NCBI GenBank assembly: GCA_005789325.1
Contig: SXYE01000023.1
Location: 1-6,847 of the forward strand
Direction: 5' to 3'
Source: Actinomycetota bacterium
GTDB taxonomy: Bacteria; Actinomycetota; Actinomycetes; S36-B12; UBA5976
Length of the DNA stretch: 6,847 bases
How positions within the stretch are numbered: position 1 is the first letter of the stretch; every line of letters begins with the position of its first letter. Positions 6,484 to 6,847 of this stretch are shown here, piece by piece. The position numbers were made by a program, and so were the translations under genes. The notes under the pieces are model-generated. The model was given only the letters and a program-made list of their open reading frames with translations, ran no database searches and was not told the DNA's origin.

Positions 6484-6847
6484 ATTGATTAACTTTGCCA
6501 CGAGTTGGTTTTAGTAACAACGTTGTACCCAAGACCAGTGCCCAAACAAATAACACCACTCTGGTTAATTGCAGCATGGTGGCAAAAAATTCACCTGATA
6601 AAAGTGCCACGTATTGACCTGGATAAAGCAGTTGGGTTAAAAACGCTGAAATTGAAAGTAAAAAAATAACATTCTTTAACTTTGTTTCCTTGTTGATTAA
6701 GGCCAAAGCAGCTAACCCACCAACCCAAACCCAAAATTGTGGGGAGAAGACGCGACTAAAGGCAATTGAAATCAAAACCACAACAAGTGCTTTATCAACC
6801 AAATTGAGGTAGTTTAACTTGTTTAAATAATTTAGTACCAAAATAAC
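6476..6847 (-). CDS. C-terminal part of a polytopic membrane protein, probably a GT-C (GT87-like) glycosyltransferase
   Basis: The frame is open to the right edge, so only the last 123 residues are seen and the true start lies outside the window. The fragment is strongly hydrophobic with about four membrane segments and a short charged tail (KPTRGKVNQYE). Early on it has the stretch SRVFSPQFWVW, which resembles the FSPQYLLWLLPL motif found in the C-terminal half of many GT-C membrane mannosyltransferases and GT87 (DUF2029) proteins. Such enzymes use polyprenyl-phosphate mannose on the outer face. The TAA overlaps the start of the PimB'-like gene by 8 bases, and the shared context of mannolipid synthesis supports the call. 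The catalytic N-terminal region cannot be seen, so the assignment is tentative. Confidence 0.55.
   Translation of the reverse strand, partial: VILVLNYLNKLNYLNLVDKALVVVLISIAFSRVFSPQFWVWVGGLAALALINKETKLKNVIFLLSISAFLTQLLYPGQYVALLSGEFFATMLQLTRVVLFVWALVLGTTLLLKPTRGKVNQYE

Noticed and set aside
6484..6501. GTG start at 6501 for the PimB'-like gene
   Set aside because: It adds six residues (MAKLIN) ahead of the normal MSKTLVITND beginning, and no Shine-Dalgarno precedes it.

Overview
This window looks like chromosome of a low-GC, streamlined actinobacterium. The base composition is AT-rich by eye (not computed), yet every recognisable gene is of actinobacterial type. These include a two-haem cytochrome QcrC, a three-helix Rieske protein QcrA with a long N-terminus, a cytochrome b with PDWY instead of PEWY, a short five-helix CtaE, and a PimB'-like mannosyltransferase. 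The same neighbourhood (trpD, ctaE, qcrCAB, and nearby pimB' and GT-C mannosyltransferases) is known from Mycobacterium and Streptomyces. Together with the tight packing and overlapping genes, this suggests a freshwater or marine planktonic lineage such as the acI group (Nanopelagicales). That placement is inference.

Region 1 (1-3627, minus strand) is one respiratory operon read right to left: ctaE, qcrC, qcrA, qcrB. qcrB runs off the left edge. The genes are 9 bases apart (ctaE/qcrC) or overlap by ATGA (qcrC/qcrA and qcrA/qcrB). The products are parts of the actinobacterial bcc-aa3 supercomplex. In it, menaquinol is oxidised by QcrB and the Rieske centre of QcrA, and electrons pass through the two haems c of QcrC directly to cytochrome oxidase, of which CtaE is subunit III.

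Region 2 (3628-5355, plus strand) starts about 30 bases from ctaE and is read divergently. It holds a small receiver-like protein with a degenerate phosphorylation site, then trpD overlapping it by ATGA, then a 58-residue protein with two CxxC pairs 10 bases after trpD. The three form a probable operon. Control of the respiratory operon and of this operon must share a very short intergenic segment.

Region 3 (5335-6847, minus strand) holds the C-terminal end of a polytopic membrane protein, probably a GT-C (GT87-like) glycosyltransferase, overlapping by 8 bases a GT-B mannosyltransferase of the PimB' type. Both point to phosphatidylinositol mannoside or related lipoglycan synthesis. The PimB'-like gene converges on the CxxC gene, and the two overlap tail to tail by 21 bases.

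The window is almost entirely coding. No gene-free stretch over 300 bases, RNA gene, mobile element, CRISPR array or long repeat was seen. No wholly new system is evident. The least-explained items are the conserved but uncharacterised pseudo-receiver protein and the small CxxC protein flanking trpD.
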